From NCBI GenBank assembly GCA_029212415.1, contig JARGOF010000007.1, forward strand, positions 1-64,000: a DNA stretch of 64,000 nucleotides, read 5' to 3'. The DNA comes from Rhizobiaceae bacterium. GTDB lineage: Bacteria; Pseudomonadota; Alphaproteobacteria; Rhizobiales; Rhizobiaceae. The notes under the pieces are model-generated. The model was given only the letters and a program-made list of their open reading frames with translations, was not told where the DNA came from and searched no databases. Position numbers and translations under genes: made by a program. This document shows positions 8,534 through 17,310 of the stretch, piece after piece (position 1 is the stretch's first letter; each line of letters opens with the position of its first letter).

Positions 8534-10168
8534 ATGCTGACCCGGCGGCAGACCGTCACGAGCCTTGCCGCCGGCTATGGTGTGCTGGCCGGCATGGCCC
8601 TGGTGATTGGCGCGGCTGTCATTGCCCTGCTGATTGCGGCGGCGGACCTGTCGGTCGATGATACCGGGTTCTTCAACATCTATGTGTGGCGGGTCACCCG
8701 CTTCACCCTGCTGCAGGCAGTGCTTTCAACAGCGCTGTCTGTGACGTTCGCCATACCGCTGGCACGTGCCCTGGCGCGGCGACAGTCATTTTTCGGGCGC
8801 AAATGGCTGCTGCGCCTGCTGGCCGTGCCGATAGGCCTGCCACCCATCGTTGCGGCCCTCGGGCTTATCGAAATTTGGGGGCGGCACGGGCTTATCAACA
8901 CGGCAATGTTAGCTGCCGGCCTCGACAATCCCATTTCGATCTATGGATTGCCGGGCATATTGATCGCCCATGTGTTTTTCAACATGCCACTGGCCACCCG
9001 GCTGTTGCTGACGCAGCTTGACCGCGTGCCATCGGAATACTGGCGCAATGCCAGCCAATTGGGCCTGAGCCAATGGGCAATCTTCCGGTTGATTGAATGG
9101 CCCTATATGCGAAGTCATATTGCGGGCATTGCCGGGCTGGTCTTCATGCTGTGCGTTACCAGCTTCACGCTGGTGCTGCTGCTGGGTGGCGGGCCTGCAG
9201 CGACCACAATCGAAGTTGCCATCTATCAGGCGCTGCGGTTCGACTTCGATCCGCAACGCGCCGTGATTCTCGCCCTGCTGCAATTGCTGCTGACCGGCAT
9301 CCTGCTGGCCGTGCTGGCATCGATTGGCGGCGCGCCGCAGGAAAATCCGACCCTGGGCCAGCCCACACGACGTTTTCCCGGCCCGGGGTATCTGGCCCGC
9401 AGCGCGGATTTTTGCCTGATCATCCTCATGGCGCTCTTTTTGGTCACACCGCTGCTGTCCATCGCGCTTTCCGGGCTGAGTGCCGATTTCATGCAATTGT
9501 TCAGCGAGTCAATTGTCTGGCGCGCCATCACCACCAGCCTGGCGATTGCTTCACTGGCGGCGCTTTGCGCCGTGACACTGGCACTGGTGCTGATCCGGGC
9601 GCGCTATGCGGCGCTGCCGCTGGTCAGCCACAATGGCTGGGCCCGATGGTTTCGGGCTCTGGCGGCGGCGGCATCCAGCCTCGTGCTTCTGGTACCCCCC
9701 ATTGTGCTGGGAGCCGGCTGGTTTGTCCTCCTGCGCAACCGGCTGGACGTCTTTTCACTGGCACCCGTCATCGTCGTTACCATCAATGCCCTGATGGCCC
9801 TGCCATTCGTCATGCGGGTTCTGGAACCGGCCCATACCACCCATATGGCCAGAACAGGTCGCCTGACCGCATCGCTGGGGATCAGCGGCATCAGCCGCTT
9901 TCTTCTGGTCGACTGGCCGGGCCTGCGCCGGGCCTTTCTGCTTGCCACCGCCTTTGCAGCGGCGCTTTCGCTGGGCGACCTTGGCGCCATCGCGCTGTTT
10001 GGCAGCCAGGACGTCGTCACCCTGCCCTATTTGCTGCTGCAGCGCATGGGCAGCTACCGGTCAAATGATGCCGCAGGCCTTGCGCTCATCCTTGGCCTTG
10101 TCTGCCTGATCCTGATGGTCATTGCCGATCAGGAGAGGCCTCGAGCCAGAACGGAGACAGCCGCATGA
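8534..10168 (+). CDS. thiP: Thiamine ABC transporter, permease
   Basis: A 544-residue inner-membrane permease with about twelve hydrophobic segments, built of two fused permease halves as in ThiP. Each half carries an EAA-type loop for docking the ATPase: around EYWRNASQLGLSQ in the first half and GRLTASLGISG in the second. It forms the channel of the thiamine/TPP importer with ThiB and ThiQ. Its stop overlaps the thiQ start by four bases (ATGA), so the two are coupled. It is a full-length family member. Confidence 0.95.
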   Translation: MLTRRQTVTSLAAGYGVLAGMALVIGAAVIALLIAAADLSVDDTGFFNIYVWRVTRFTLLQAVLSTALSVTFAIPLARALARRQSFFGRKWLLRLLAVPIGLPPIVAALGLIEIWGRHGLINTAMLAAGLDNPISIYGLPGILIAHVFFNMPLATRLLLTQLDRVPSEYWRNASQLGLSQWAIFRLIEWPYMRSHIAGIAGLVFMLCVTSFTLVLLLGGGPAATTIEVAIYQALRFDFDPQRAVILALLQLLLTGILLAVLASIGGAPQENPTLGQPTRRFPGPGYLARSADFCLIILMALFLVTPLLSIALSGLSADFMQLFSESIVWRAITTSLAIASLAALCAVTLALVLIRARYAALPLVSHNGWARWFRALAAAASSLVLLVPPIVLGAGWFVLLRNRLDVFSLAPVIVVTINALMALPFVMRVLEPAHTTHMARTGRLTASLGISGISRFLLVDWPGLRRAFLLATAFAAALSLGDLGAIALFGSQDVVTLPYLLLQRMGSYRSNDAAGLALILGLVCLILMVIADQERPRARTETAA

Positions 10169-10905
10169 CCGGCCAGCAGGTTACCATTGATAATGTCTCC
10201 ATTGCCCATGCCAATGTATCAATGCATTTCGACGTGCAGTTCGAGCCGGAAAAAATCACGGCCATCATCGGCCCTTCGGGCGGCGGAAAATCAACCCTGC
10301 TCAATCTGGTTGCCGGCTTCGAAATGCCTCACAGCGGCCATGTGCGCATCGGCGATGCAGACTATACGCACGCCGACCCGGCAGATCGCCCGGTATCAAT
10401 GGTCTTTCAGGAGAACAATCTGTTCTCCCATCTCGATATCCAGACCAATATTGCGCTGGGCATTCGGCCACATCTTGTCGCCGATGCCGGCGACCGGGCC
10501 ACGGTGGCGGATGCGCTGCAACGGGTCGGTCTGAGCGGCTTTGAAAAACGCATGCCCGGAACCCTCTCGGGGGGCGAACGCCAGCGCGTTGCCATTGCCC
10601 GCGCTCTGGTGCGGCGCAAGCCCGTTTTGCTGCTGGACGAACCCTTCGCCGCCCTCGGACCACGGCTGCGCCATGATATGCTCGATCTGATCGACCAATT
10701 GCAGCGCGAGATGGCGATGACCGTGCTGCTCGTCACCCATCAGCCTGAAGACGCCTTGCGCATTGCTGACGCGGTTGTATTCCTTGATGGTGGCCGGATT
10801 GTCGCCGCTGGAGCCGTGTCCGGCTTTTTTGACCGACTTGATATTCCCGGACTTGGGGATTATCTGGGAGACAGAAGTCCTCAAACGGGACTACCAGCTG
10901 ATTGA
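10165..10905 (+). CDS. thiQ: Thiamine ABC transporter, ATPase
   Basis: A 246-residue ABC ATPase powering thiamine import. Walker A is GPSGGGKSTLL, the Q-loop lies at VFQENNLF, the signature is LSGGERQRVAIARAL, Walker B is VLLLDEPFAAL, and the switch histidine sits in LLVTHQPEDA. The start overlaps the thiP stop. About 30 bases past the stop there is a weak hairpin with a TTTATT tail (near 10915-10942) that might end the operon; this terminator is too poor to call separately. Confidence 0.95.
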   Translation: MTGQQVTIDNVSIAHANVSMHFDVQFEPEKITAIIGPSGGGKSTLLNLVAGFEMPHSGHVRIGDADYTHADPADRPVSMVFQENNLFSHLDIQTNIALGIRPHLVADAGDRATVADALQRVGLSGFEKRMPGTLSGGERQRVAIARALVRRKPVLLLDEPFAALGPRLRHDMLDLIDQLQREMAMTVLLVTHQPEDALRIADAVVFLDGGRIVAAGAVSGFFDRLDIPGLGDYLGDRSPQTGLPAD

Positions 10906-11002
10906 GAAGTCAGCTAAAAGCGGTAATGAAACCGTTTATTGACAAGGTGTTGAACCGATTTCTGCATTTTCATCCCATGACAGCTTCACGCGCACCGCGA
11001 CC

Positions 11003-12484
11003 GTGCGGGAAAAACTGCGTCTGATTGCCCGGAAATCCTGCGTTGTTGCAGCACTTTGTCTGACAATCAGCGGGTGCCAGTCCCTGCTTGGCGAAACCTA
11101 CCCGACATCATTGGAGCCATCGGCAAATCCGCAGACGGTGGGTCGGCTTGAACAAAATGACCCGCGCTCGCAGGTCGGTGCCCGTGAACATCCGCGAATC
11201 GTTGCCAGCTATGGCGGTGAATACGGCGATCCCAAGGTGGAACGGCAGCTTGCCCGTATCGTCGGCGCCCTGACCCTTGTTTCGGAAAATCCAAAACAGA
11301 CCTACCGCATAACCATTCTCAATTCTCCAGCCGTCAATGCCTTCGCATTGCCTGGCGGTTATCTCTATATCACCCGTGGATTGCTGGCTTTGGCCAATGA
11401 TTCCGCTGAAGTGGCCGCTGTCATTGCCCACGAGATGGCCCATGTGACAGCCAATCACGGTGTTCAGAGAAAACAGCGCGAGGAGGCCGAGGTCATTGCC
11501 AGCCGCGTTGCCGCGGAGGTTCTGTCCAATGAAATTTCCGGAAAGAAGGCGCTTGCCCGCAGCAAACTGAGATTGGCGGCCTTCTCCCGGCAACAGGAAC
11601 TGCAGGCCGACGTCATTGGTGTGCGCATGCTTGGCGAGGCAGGTTTTGATCCCTATGCCGCAGGCCGCTTCCTGCAGTCGATGGAAGCCTACAGCCGCTA
11701 CCGCGCAGGCGACACCGACAATGACCAAAGTCTCGATTTTCTCTCCAGCCATCCCGATGCGCCAAAGCGACTGGAGCTTGCCACACGGCACGCCCGCGCC
11801 TTCGGGCCGGAGGGAACCGGCATACGCGACCGCGAGAAATATCTCGAATCCATCAACGGGCTGTTGTACGGCGACAGTCCCAAAGAAGGTTACGTGCGCG
11901 GGCTGGCCTTTCTGCATCCCAATCTTGGTATCCAGTTCTCCGTGCCCACGGGATTTCAGATCGACAACACGGCGCAGGCCGTTCTGGCGACCGGTTCGGG
12001 TGATATAGCCATTCGTTTTGATGGTGTTTCCGACAATGGCAGGACCGCGCTGACCGATTATATTGCCAGCGGATGGGTCAGCGGTCTTGATCCTTCAACC
12101 ATCCGCAAGACCCGCATCCACGGCCTGGACGCGGCAACGGCCAGAGCATCGGCAGATCAGTGGGATTTTGACGTGACGGTCATTCGCGTCAAGACCAGCA
12201 TCTATCGTTTGTTGACGGCAGCGCCTGCTGGCAGCACAGAGCTTGCGGCCACAGCAGCGCAGGTGCGCAATTCATTCCGGAAAATGACCGCTGCGGAAAT
12301 AAGAACCCTGCGGCCTTTGAGCATTGCGCTTGAGACGGTGACCCCCGGAACAAACATAACCGCCCTGGCAGGTCTGATGCGCGGCACCAACCGGCAATTG
12401 GAGCTTTTCCGTTTGCTTAATGCCCTGCCGTCCGGTGCCAGCCTTTCAACCGGGCAAAGCGTCAAGATCGTGACGGATCGGTAA
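11003..12484 (+). CDS. M48 family metalloprotease, lipoprotein
   Basis: A 493-residue BepA-like zinc protease predicted to be anchored as a lipoprotein: the signal segment ends in TISGC with the lipid-attachment Cys at residue 25. The zinc motif HEMAH is at residues 143-147, and ELQAD, supplying the third ligand, follows. The C-terminal portion ends in a LysM-like segment (NITALAGLMRGTNRQLELF region), suggesting peptidoglycan contact. The only start codon in frame downstream of the preceding stop at 10940 is GTG 11003. Likely role is quality control of envelope proteins; substrates are not visible. Confidence 0.88.
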   Translation: MREKLRLIARKSCVVAALCLTISGCQSLLGETYPTSLEPSANPQTVGRLEQNDPRSQVGAREHPRIVASYGGEYGDPKVERQLARIVGALTLVSENPKQTYRITILNSPAVNAFALPGGYLYITRGLLALANDSAEVAAVIAHEMAHVTANHGVQRKQREEAEVIASRVAAEVLSNEISGKKALARSKLRLAAFSRQQELQADVIGVRMLGEAGFDPYAAGRFLQSMEAYSRYRAGDTDNDQSLDFLSSHPDAPKRLELATRHARAFGPEGTGIRDREKYLESINGLLYGDSPKEGYVRGLAFLHPNLGIQFSVPTGFQIDNTAQAVLATGSGDIAIRFDGVSDNGRTALTDYIASGWVSGLDPSTIRKTRIHGLDAATARASADQWDFDVTVIRVKTSIYRLLTAAPAGSTELAATAAQVRNSFRKMTAAEIRTLRPLSIALETVTPGTNITALAGLMRGTNRQLELFRLLNALPSGASLSTGQSVKIVTDR

Positions 12485-12500
12485 GGCGTCTTGCCTGCGT

Positions 12501-14459
12501 TTAGGCGATTTGCCTGATATCGGCATTGTCCTTGATGTGCTGCATGGCAGTGGCAACGTCCATCGGTCGGCTAAACAGATATCCCTGAATTTTGGTGCAA
12601 CCGATTTCCCTCAGGATTTGCAACTGTTCGTCGGTTTCGACGCCTTCGACAATACACTCAAGTTTCAGATTGCGACACAGATCAAGGATCGTTCGTACAA
12701 CGGCGCGCGATGCCGGATCACTTGCAATATCAATGACAAAACTTCGGTCAACCTTGAGGCGGTTCAGTGGCAGATTGCGCACGTGGCTGAGGCTGGAAAA
12801 GCCGGTACCGAAGTCATCAAGCGCAATCCTGCAACCCAGGCTCTTCAATATTTGCAATGATTCGAGCGCCCGTTGAAAATCATGCATGAATGATGATTCC
12901 GTGATCTCGAACGTGAACCGATGTGGCGCGATGCCCGATAGCTCGACCAGTGACGCAAGGTGTCTTATGTGCTCCGGCATACCAATATCGTGAGGTGAAA
13001 GGTTGAATGAAACAAAGAGATCATCCGGCCAGAAGGCGACGGCTTCGATGGTTTTCCGGAACATGATCTCCGTCAGCCTGTTGATCGAACCGGAACGCTC
13101 TGCCGCCGGGATAAAGGCGGCAGGCGACACCCAGCCCAGAACCGGATTTGTCCAGCGCGCCAGTGCTTCCGCGCCCACTATTTTGCCAATGGAGTCATCG
13201 ACCACGAATTGAAACACCACAGACAGCTCGTTTTCCAGGTCCGCATCCTGCAGGCGGCGGTCAATGCTGCGCTCATCGCGAATTTTTTCACCGTGTCCCT
13301 CCGTGAACAGAACCGATTTCCCTCTGGAGATAGACTTGGCATGAAAGAGCGCATAATCGGCACATTCGAAGAGTTTTTCTGCTGTATCCGCGCTGTCTGG
13401 AAACTTGCAAATACCCAAAGACCCTGACATTTGCGCCATGGTGGAACCGGTATTGACGGGCGCCTGGAGAAGCCCGCAAATACACGCTCCCATTTCAATG
13501 AGTTCTTCATCCGTCACATAGTTTTCTATGATCAGGCCGAACTCGTCGCCGCCCAATCTGGTTGCGAAGACGTCATCACTGAATTCCGACAGCCGACGGG
13601 CCACCTCGATAAGAACCCGATCACCCGCTGCATGGCCGTAAATATCGTTGATTGGTTTGAAGCCATCCAGATCAAGCACGGCAACAGCGAGCCCGAACTT
13701 TCGCGCGCGACCGGTCTCTATACGCATCTTGAGTTCGGAAAAGAAATGTCGGCGGTTTGCCAGATCGGTCAGACTGTCCTGATTGGCCATGCGCAGGTTC
13801 TCGTCACTCAACTCCTGCGTCTCTTCCTGCCTGGTAATCATCGCCTGCTGATGCGCAACCAGCCGGGCAAAGTCCCGTGAATATCGGTGCAGCACCAACA
13901 GCACAACCACGGCGACCAGCAAAAGGTTGATGCTTACGGTCGTGAATTCAGTAGCACCGGTCACAAGCATATAGGTAGACACAACACCGATGGTGGAGAT
14001 AACCAATACCACGGCAGAGTTCCACAGCGGCATGAGGCAGACCATCATGCCAAAACAGGTCACTCCGGTAATCAGCAAGATCTGGACCTGGGTATAGGCG
14101 TTGCCATAGGCGTACAACGACAATGTCCAGATCGAGAACATTCCTCCCAACACCGCTGCCAGGACAGTCATCTGCCGAAGCCGGCTTTTGACCTGGTCGT
14201 CAGACAGGGAATTTCGACCAAAACTCCAGTAGGTGATCATCCGGATGGCAGAAAGAATGACCAATCCGGCCGGCAAATAAAGACTGAGTAATTTTGGGGC
14301 GAAGGGAAAATAAACATAGGCCAATGCAATCGTATCAATGATGACGATGACATACATCAGCGGAATCTGCTTGGAAAATGACTGCATTTGCGCTTGTGCC
14401 AGAGCCGGATTGGCCTTCCCAGCATTCAAGCCCAACCGCCACTTGCGAAACAAATCCAT
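12501..14459 (-). CDS. GGDEF-EAL c-di-GMP enzyme, membrane bound
   Basis: A 652-residue protein with five or six N-terminal hydrophobic segments (to about residue 200), a GGDEF domain with intact RLGGDEFGL (about residue 303), and an EAL domain with GAEALARW (about residue 429), ESSFMHD, LDDFGTGFSSL and ECIVEGVET. Key residues of both domains look intact, so it could make and degrade c-di-GMP. ATG 14459 is preferred over TTG 14462 because GGGG lies seven bases upstream. It converges closely with the M48 gene. A perfect CtrA-type box lies 45 bases upstream. Confidence 0.93.
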   Translation of the reverse strand: MDLFRKWRLGLNAGKANPALAQAQMQSFSKQIPLMYVIVIIDTIALAYVYFPFAPKLLSLYLPAGLVILSAIRMITYWSFGRNSLSDDQVKSRLRQMTVLAAVLGGMFSIWTLSLYAYGNAYTQVQILLITGVTCFGMMVCLMPLWNSAVVLVISTIGVVSTYMLVTGATEFTTVSINLLLVAVVVLLVLHRYSRDFARLVAHQQAMITRQEETQELSDENLRMANQDSLTDLANRRHFFSELKMRIETGRARKFGLAVAVLDLDGFKPINDIYGHAAGDRVLIEVARRLSEFSDDVFATRLGGDEFGLIIENYVTDEELIEMGACICGLLQAPVNTGSTMAQMSGSLGICKFPDSADTAEKLFECADYALFHAKSISRGKSVLFTEGHGEKIRDERSIDRRLQDADLENELSVVFQFVVDDSIGKIVGAEALARWTNPVLGWVSPAAFIPAAERSGSINRLTEIMFRKTIEAVAFWPDDLFVSFNLSPHDIGMPEHIRHLASLVELSGIAPHRFTFEITESSFMHDFQRALESLQILKSLGCRIALDDFGTGFSSLSHVRNLPLNRLKVDRSFVIDIASDPASRAVVRTILDLCRNLKLECIVEGVETDEQLQILREIGCTKIQGYLFSRPMDVATAMQHIKDNADIRQIA

Positions 14460-14503
14460 CAATCACCCCAATAATATTGATGAATAGTTCTAGCTATAAC
14501 GGA

Positions 14504-14518
14504 TTAAAACTGCATTAA
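14504..14518 (-). promoter_or_regulatory. CtrA-type box upstream of GGDEF-EAL gene
   Basis: TTAA-N7-TTAA (spacer AACTGCA) is seen directly, 45 bases upstream of the GGDEF-EAL start, and a further TTAA follows four bases later at 14523. This matches the binding consensus of the alphaproteobacterial cell-cycle regulator CtrA. Function is inferred from consensus and position only. Confidence 0.55.
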
Positions 14519-14629
14519 TCTTTTAACACTGTTCGAAGACGTCAGATTTTCCGAAATCTCTCAGTTCAACAGACCCATAGATGTCAGGTCTTTTCAAATC
14601 CTTGTGAATTGCACTTCGGGACCAGCACT

Positions 14630-15490
14630 TCAAATGCTGGTGATAGCGGGCGAATCTTTTTCCAGAGCGCATTTCAGCTTTTGCAAGGCCCGGCTCTCAA
14701 TCTGCCGCACTCTTTCCTTTGAAATACCAAGACTGCTGCCGAGCGATTCCAGAGTTGCCCCGTCTTCACTCAAACGCCGCTCCTGAATGATCTGCATTTC
14801 CCTTGCATTGAGTTTTGCCAAGGCCGATTTGATCCACTTGGTTCGTCTCTCATTGTCTATCATGATACCCACCTGTTCATCAGGCAATGGTTCTTCGCTC
14901 CTCAGGAAATCGATGCGGTCCGAACCGGGGGATTCTGAATCGGATACCGGTGAATTCAAAGACGTATCCGAGCCCGAGAGCCGCGCATCCATGACGGCCA
15001 CGTCTTTGACATTCACGCCGACGGCGAGCGCAATTTCCTCATGCATCGCACTTTCGGAAAAGTCTTCATGATTGCCCCATAGCTTGGCCCGCAGGCGCCG
15101 CAGGTTGAAGAACAGGGCTTTTTGAGCGGAACTTGTACCGCCACGCACGATCGACCAGTTGCGCAATATATAATCCTGCATGGAAGCTCTGATCCACCAG
15201 GTGGCATAGGTCGAGAATCGCACATCGCGATCCGGTTCAAAGCGTGCCGCCGCTTCCAGAAGACCCACATGGCCTTCCTGTATGAGATCATTCATCGGCA
15301 AACCGAAATTGCGAAATTTGGCAGCCATCGAAATCACCAGCCGCATATGCGCCGTCGCGATCTTGTGCATTGCCTCCTGATCGCGGTTTTCCTTCCAGCT
15401 GACCGCCAGTTGATGCTCCTCGTCACGACCAAGGTAAGGCGCTGCCAAAGCCGCTCTGATCATACTCTGTCCTGTACGAACGTCACGCAT
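14630..15490 (-). CDS. rpoH: RNA polymerase heat-shock sigma factor (sigma-32)
   Basis: A 286-residue group 2/3 sigma factor. Region 2 is seen in NDLIQEGHVGLLEAAARFEP and RFSTYATWWIRASMQDYIL; the RpoH box QKALFFNLRRLRAKLW assigns it to the heat-shock type; region 4 contains SLGISKERVRQIESRALQKL. It directs RNA polymerase to heat-shock promoters. The ATG at 15490 has GGGAG six bases upstream. Many Hyphomicrobiales carry two rpoH paralogues; which one this is cannot be decided here. It is monocistronic, with carD upstream on the same strand behind a terminator. Confidence 0.95.
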   Translation of the reverse strand: MRDVRTGQSMIRAALAAPYLGRDEEHQLAVSWKENRDQEAMHKIATAHMRLVISMAAKFRNFGLPMNDLIQEGHVGLLEAAARFEPDRDVRFSTYATWWIRASMQDYILRNWSIVRGGTSSAQKALFFNLRRLRAKLWGNHEDFSESAMHEEIALAVGVNVKDVAVMDARLSGSDTSLNSPVSDSESPGSDRIDFLRSEEPLPDEQVGIMIDNERRTKWIKSALAKLNAREMQIIQERRLSEDGATLESLGSSLGISKERVRQIESRALQKLKCALEKDSPAITSI

Positions 15491-15630
15491 GTCGAACTCC
15501 CGATTGATATAGGCCCGTTGTTAGCGTCTACGGTTCAATCGTGAGTTCAGATCACCTTTTAAGCAAGGAAACGCAGTGTTCACCTTTTGGAACCAATCGT
15601 TCCAAAATTGAATTTGCCGACGATAAATGC

Positions 15631-15657
15631 AAAAAACCCGGCCATTGGCCGGGTTTT
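15631..15657 (-). terminator. Rho-independent terminator of carD
   Basis: CCCGGCC and GGCCGGG form a seven-pair stem with a three-base loop, extended by AAAA/TTTT pairs. On the minus strand the stem is followed by six T. It lies about 75 bases past the carD stop and before rpoH. Confidence 0.9.
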
Positions 15658-15729
15658 CCTGATATTATATGGGCAACATCTATCGAGGCAGCATGTTCAC
15701 TTTACGGTGAACAGGTCCCGATTCAATGT

Positions 15730-16329
15730 TCAAGCAGCAGCTTCCTGTGTTTCGCCATCGGCTGCAGCAGCAGCCGCAGCGGCTTCTTCTTCCGCTGCCT
15801 TGCCGCGTTTCGGCCCCTTGTTCAAATTGACCTCGATCAGTCGAACAGCTTCCGTATCGGAAAGCTTGTTGACCGCCGCAAGTTCACGGGCCATCCGATC
15901 CAGTGCGGCCTCATAAAGCTGACGCTCCGAATAGGATTGTTCCGGCTGATTGTCGGCGCGATAGAGGTCACGAACCACTTCAGCAATCGAGATCAGATCG
16001 CCAGAATTGATTTTGGCATCATATTCCTGGGCACGACGCGACCACATGGTGCGTTTGACGCGCGCCCGTCCCTGAACAACCTTCAAGGCACGCTCGACGA
16101 AATCGGTTTCCGAAAGTTTCCGCATTCCAATGGACAGCGCTTTGGCAACAGGTACCTTGAGCCGCATCTTGTCCTTGTCAAAATCAATAACAAACAATTC
16201 GAGCTTGTGCCCTGCGACCTCCTGATCTTCAATTGTCGCAATTTGTCCGACGCCGTGGGCCGGATAGACAATAAATTCGCCGGTTTTAAAACCCTGGCGC
16301 TGAGAAGGCTTTTTTTGCTGGGTTGTCAT
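15730..16329 (-). CDS. carD: CarD family transcriptional regulator
   Basis: A 199-residue CarD/CdnL protein. The N-terminal Tudor-like RNA polymerase interaction domain is recognisable from FKTGEFIVYPAHGVGQI and the following LELFVIDFDKDKM; the C-terminal helical domain contains WSRRAQEYDAKINSG and ends in an acidic, alanine-rich tail. CarD proteins bind RNA polymerase beta and stabilise open complexes, notably at rRNA promoters. The ATG at 16329 gives the family N-terminus MTTQQKK; twelve extra upstream codons look unconvincing. It has a predicted promoter about 260 bases upstream and a structured leader between. Confidence 0.93.
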   Translation of the reverse strand: MTTQQKKPSQRQGFKTGEFIVYPAHGVGQIATIEDQEVAGHKLELFVIDFDKDKMRLKVPVAKALSIGMRKLSETDFVERALKVVQGRARVKRTMWSRRAQEYDAKINSGDLISIAEVVRDLYRADNQPEQSYSERQLYEAALDRMARELAAVNKLSDTEAVRLIEVNLNKGPKRGKAAEEEAAAAAAAADGETQEAAA

Positions 16330-16351
16330 ACGCTTCCAATACTCCCTGTTA

Positions 16352-16420
16352 CAACCGGCGACCACCCGGTTGGTACAAATCCGGTCATCGGACCCGTGTC
16401 TGAACCCCGTCGGGGTTCAG
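16352..16420 (-). promoter_or_regulatory. Two hairpins in the carD leader
   Basis: In the roughly 255-base leader of carD two stems are seen. The first (16400-16420) has ten-base perfect arms CTGAACCCCG and CGGGGTTCAG around one base. The second (16352-16372) has seven-base arms CAACCGG and CCGGTTG with a seven-base loop, and ends 23 bases before the start codon. No T-run follows either, so they are not simple terminators. The rest of the 417-base gap to fdxA (16421-16746) shows only the promoter below. Regulatory role is inference. Confidence 0.5.
16365..16380. repeat. 16-bp repeat, copy 1
   Basis: CCCGGTTGGTACAAAT occurs here in the carD leader and again, without mismatch, at 17280-17295 upstream of fdxA. 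This copy supplies one arm of the carD-proximal hairpin. Confidence 0.75.
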
Positions 16421-16591
16421 GCACTTGTACCTGCGAGGCAGACTGCGCACTGGTCAAACAACATCCGGCAATATCCGAAAGCCGAACACTCGAGCGGCCT
16501 TCGATAAAGATTGATTTCGCGGGGATGTTTATCTTCCGTGGTCGTGGCAATCGTGGCTGGCCCATCAGACCAGCTTGAGGTCAGTTGTTCA

Positions 16592-16620
16592 CTTATAACA
16601 CAAAATATAGTGCAAATCAA
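16592..16620 (-). promoter_or_regulatory. Sigma-70 type promoter of carD
   Basis: On the minus strand TTGATT and TATAAG are separated by 17 bases, with an AT-rich spacer. Predicted transcription start is near 16585, about 255 bases upstream of the carD start codon. Confidence 0.55.
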
Positions 16621-16746
16621 TAATTTGGCGCAGAACTACCTGACGGGCCAGCCGTCATTTCATATTCTGGTTAAGGCAACTTGATCCTGGCATGTATTGG
16701 CGCAGGCGACCACCATGAAAGCCCAAAGCATCAGATAAATCGTGAA

Positions 16747-17085
16747 TCAGTCACCTTCGCCCGGATTTGCAGAGAAGTATTTTTCGAACTTGCCTTCCAT
16801 GCCGTCAAAGTCTGCTGCATCGGCAGGTGGATCCCGTTTAACGGTCAGGTTTGGCCATTTGTCGGCAAATTCCGTATTGATCTGCAGCCATTTGTCGAGG
16901 CCGGGTTCCGTGTCGGGCTTGATGGCTTCTGCCGGGCATTCGGGCTCGCAAACGCCACAATCTATGCATTCATCGGGATGAATGACGAGCATATTCTCGC
17001 CCTCGTAGAAACAGTCAACCGGACATACTTCCACGCAATCGGTATATTTGCATTTGATGCAATCATCGGTGACGATATATGTCAT
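16747..17085 (-). CDS. fdxA: Ferredoxin FdxA (7Fe type)
   Basis: A 112-residue ferredoxin with cysteines at 9, 12, 17, 21 and 25 ([14 protein letters not shown]) and a second set in [12 protein letters not shown]. The pattern is that of the FdxA family holding one [3Fe-4S] and one [4Fe-4S] cluster, with the usual C-terminal extension ([11 protein letters not shown]). It is a soluble low-potential electron carrier. It lies between an S4 gene and carD on the same strand; a conserved neighbourhood in Hyphomicrobiales to my knowledge. The ATG begins the canonical MTYIVTDDC. Confidence 0.96.
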   Translation of the reverse strand: MTYIVTDDCIKCKYTDCVEVCPVDCFYEGENMLVIHPDECIDCGVCEPECPAEAIKPDTEPGLDKWLQINTEFADKWPNLTVKRDPPADAADFDGMEGKFEKYFSANPGEGD

Positions 17086-17279
17086 GGACGGCTCCGGTAA
17101 TTCTTGCTCGGCTCTATGCCATTGTCAGGTAGCGGCTTTGTTTTGCATTGGCAAGACCAGCCACCAGCTGCCGCCATCAGTCTCACAAAATTGAGCCCAT
17201 CTTCCAGAAATGGCGTTCTAATATTTCCACTCCGCAAGGGTATATCCATCTCGCAGAATCAGCAGCAAGCAAACAATCG

Positions 17280-17295
17280 CCCGGTTGGTACAAAT
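17280..17295. repeat. 16-bp repeat, copy 2
   Basis: Exact second copy of CCCGGTTGGTACAAAT (first copy 16365-16380). It lies 15 bases past the S4 gene stop and about 195 bases upstream of fdxA. Here the pairing arm seen in the carD leader is missing. Confidence 0.75.
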
Positions 17296-17310
17296 TGTCG
17301 CATGGGCACG

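Noticed and set aside
12601-12876. Small plus-strand ORFs within the EAL domain region
   Set aside because: They lie entirely opposite a well-supported EAL domain and match nothing.
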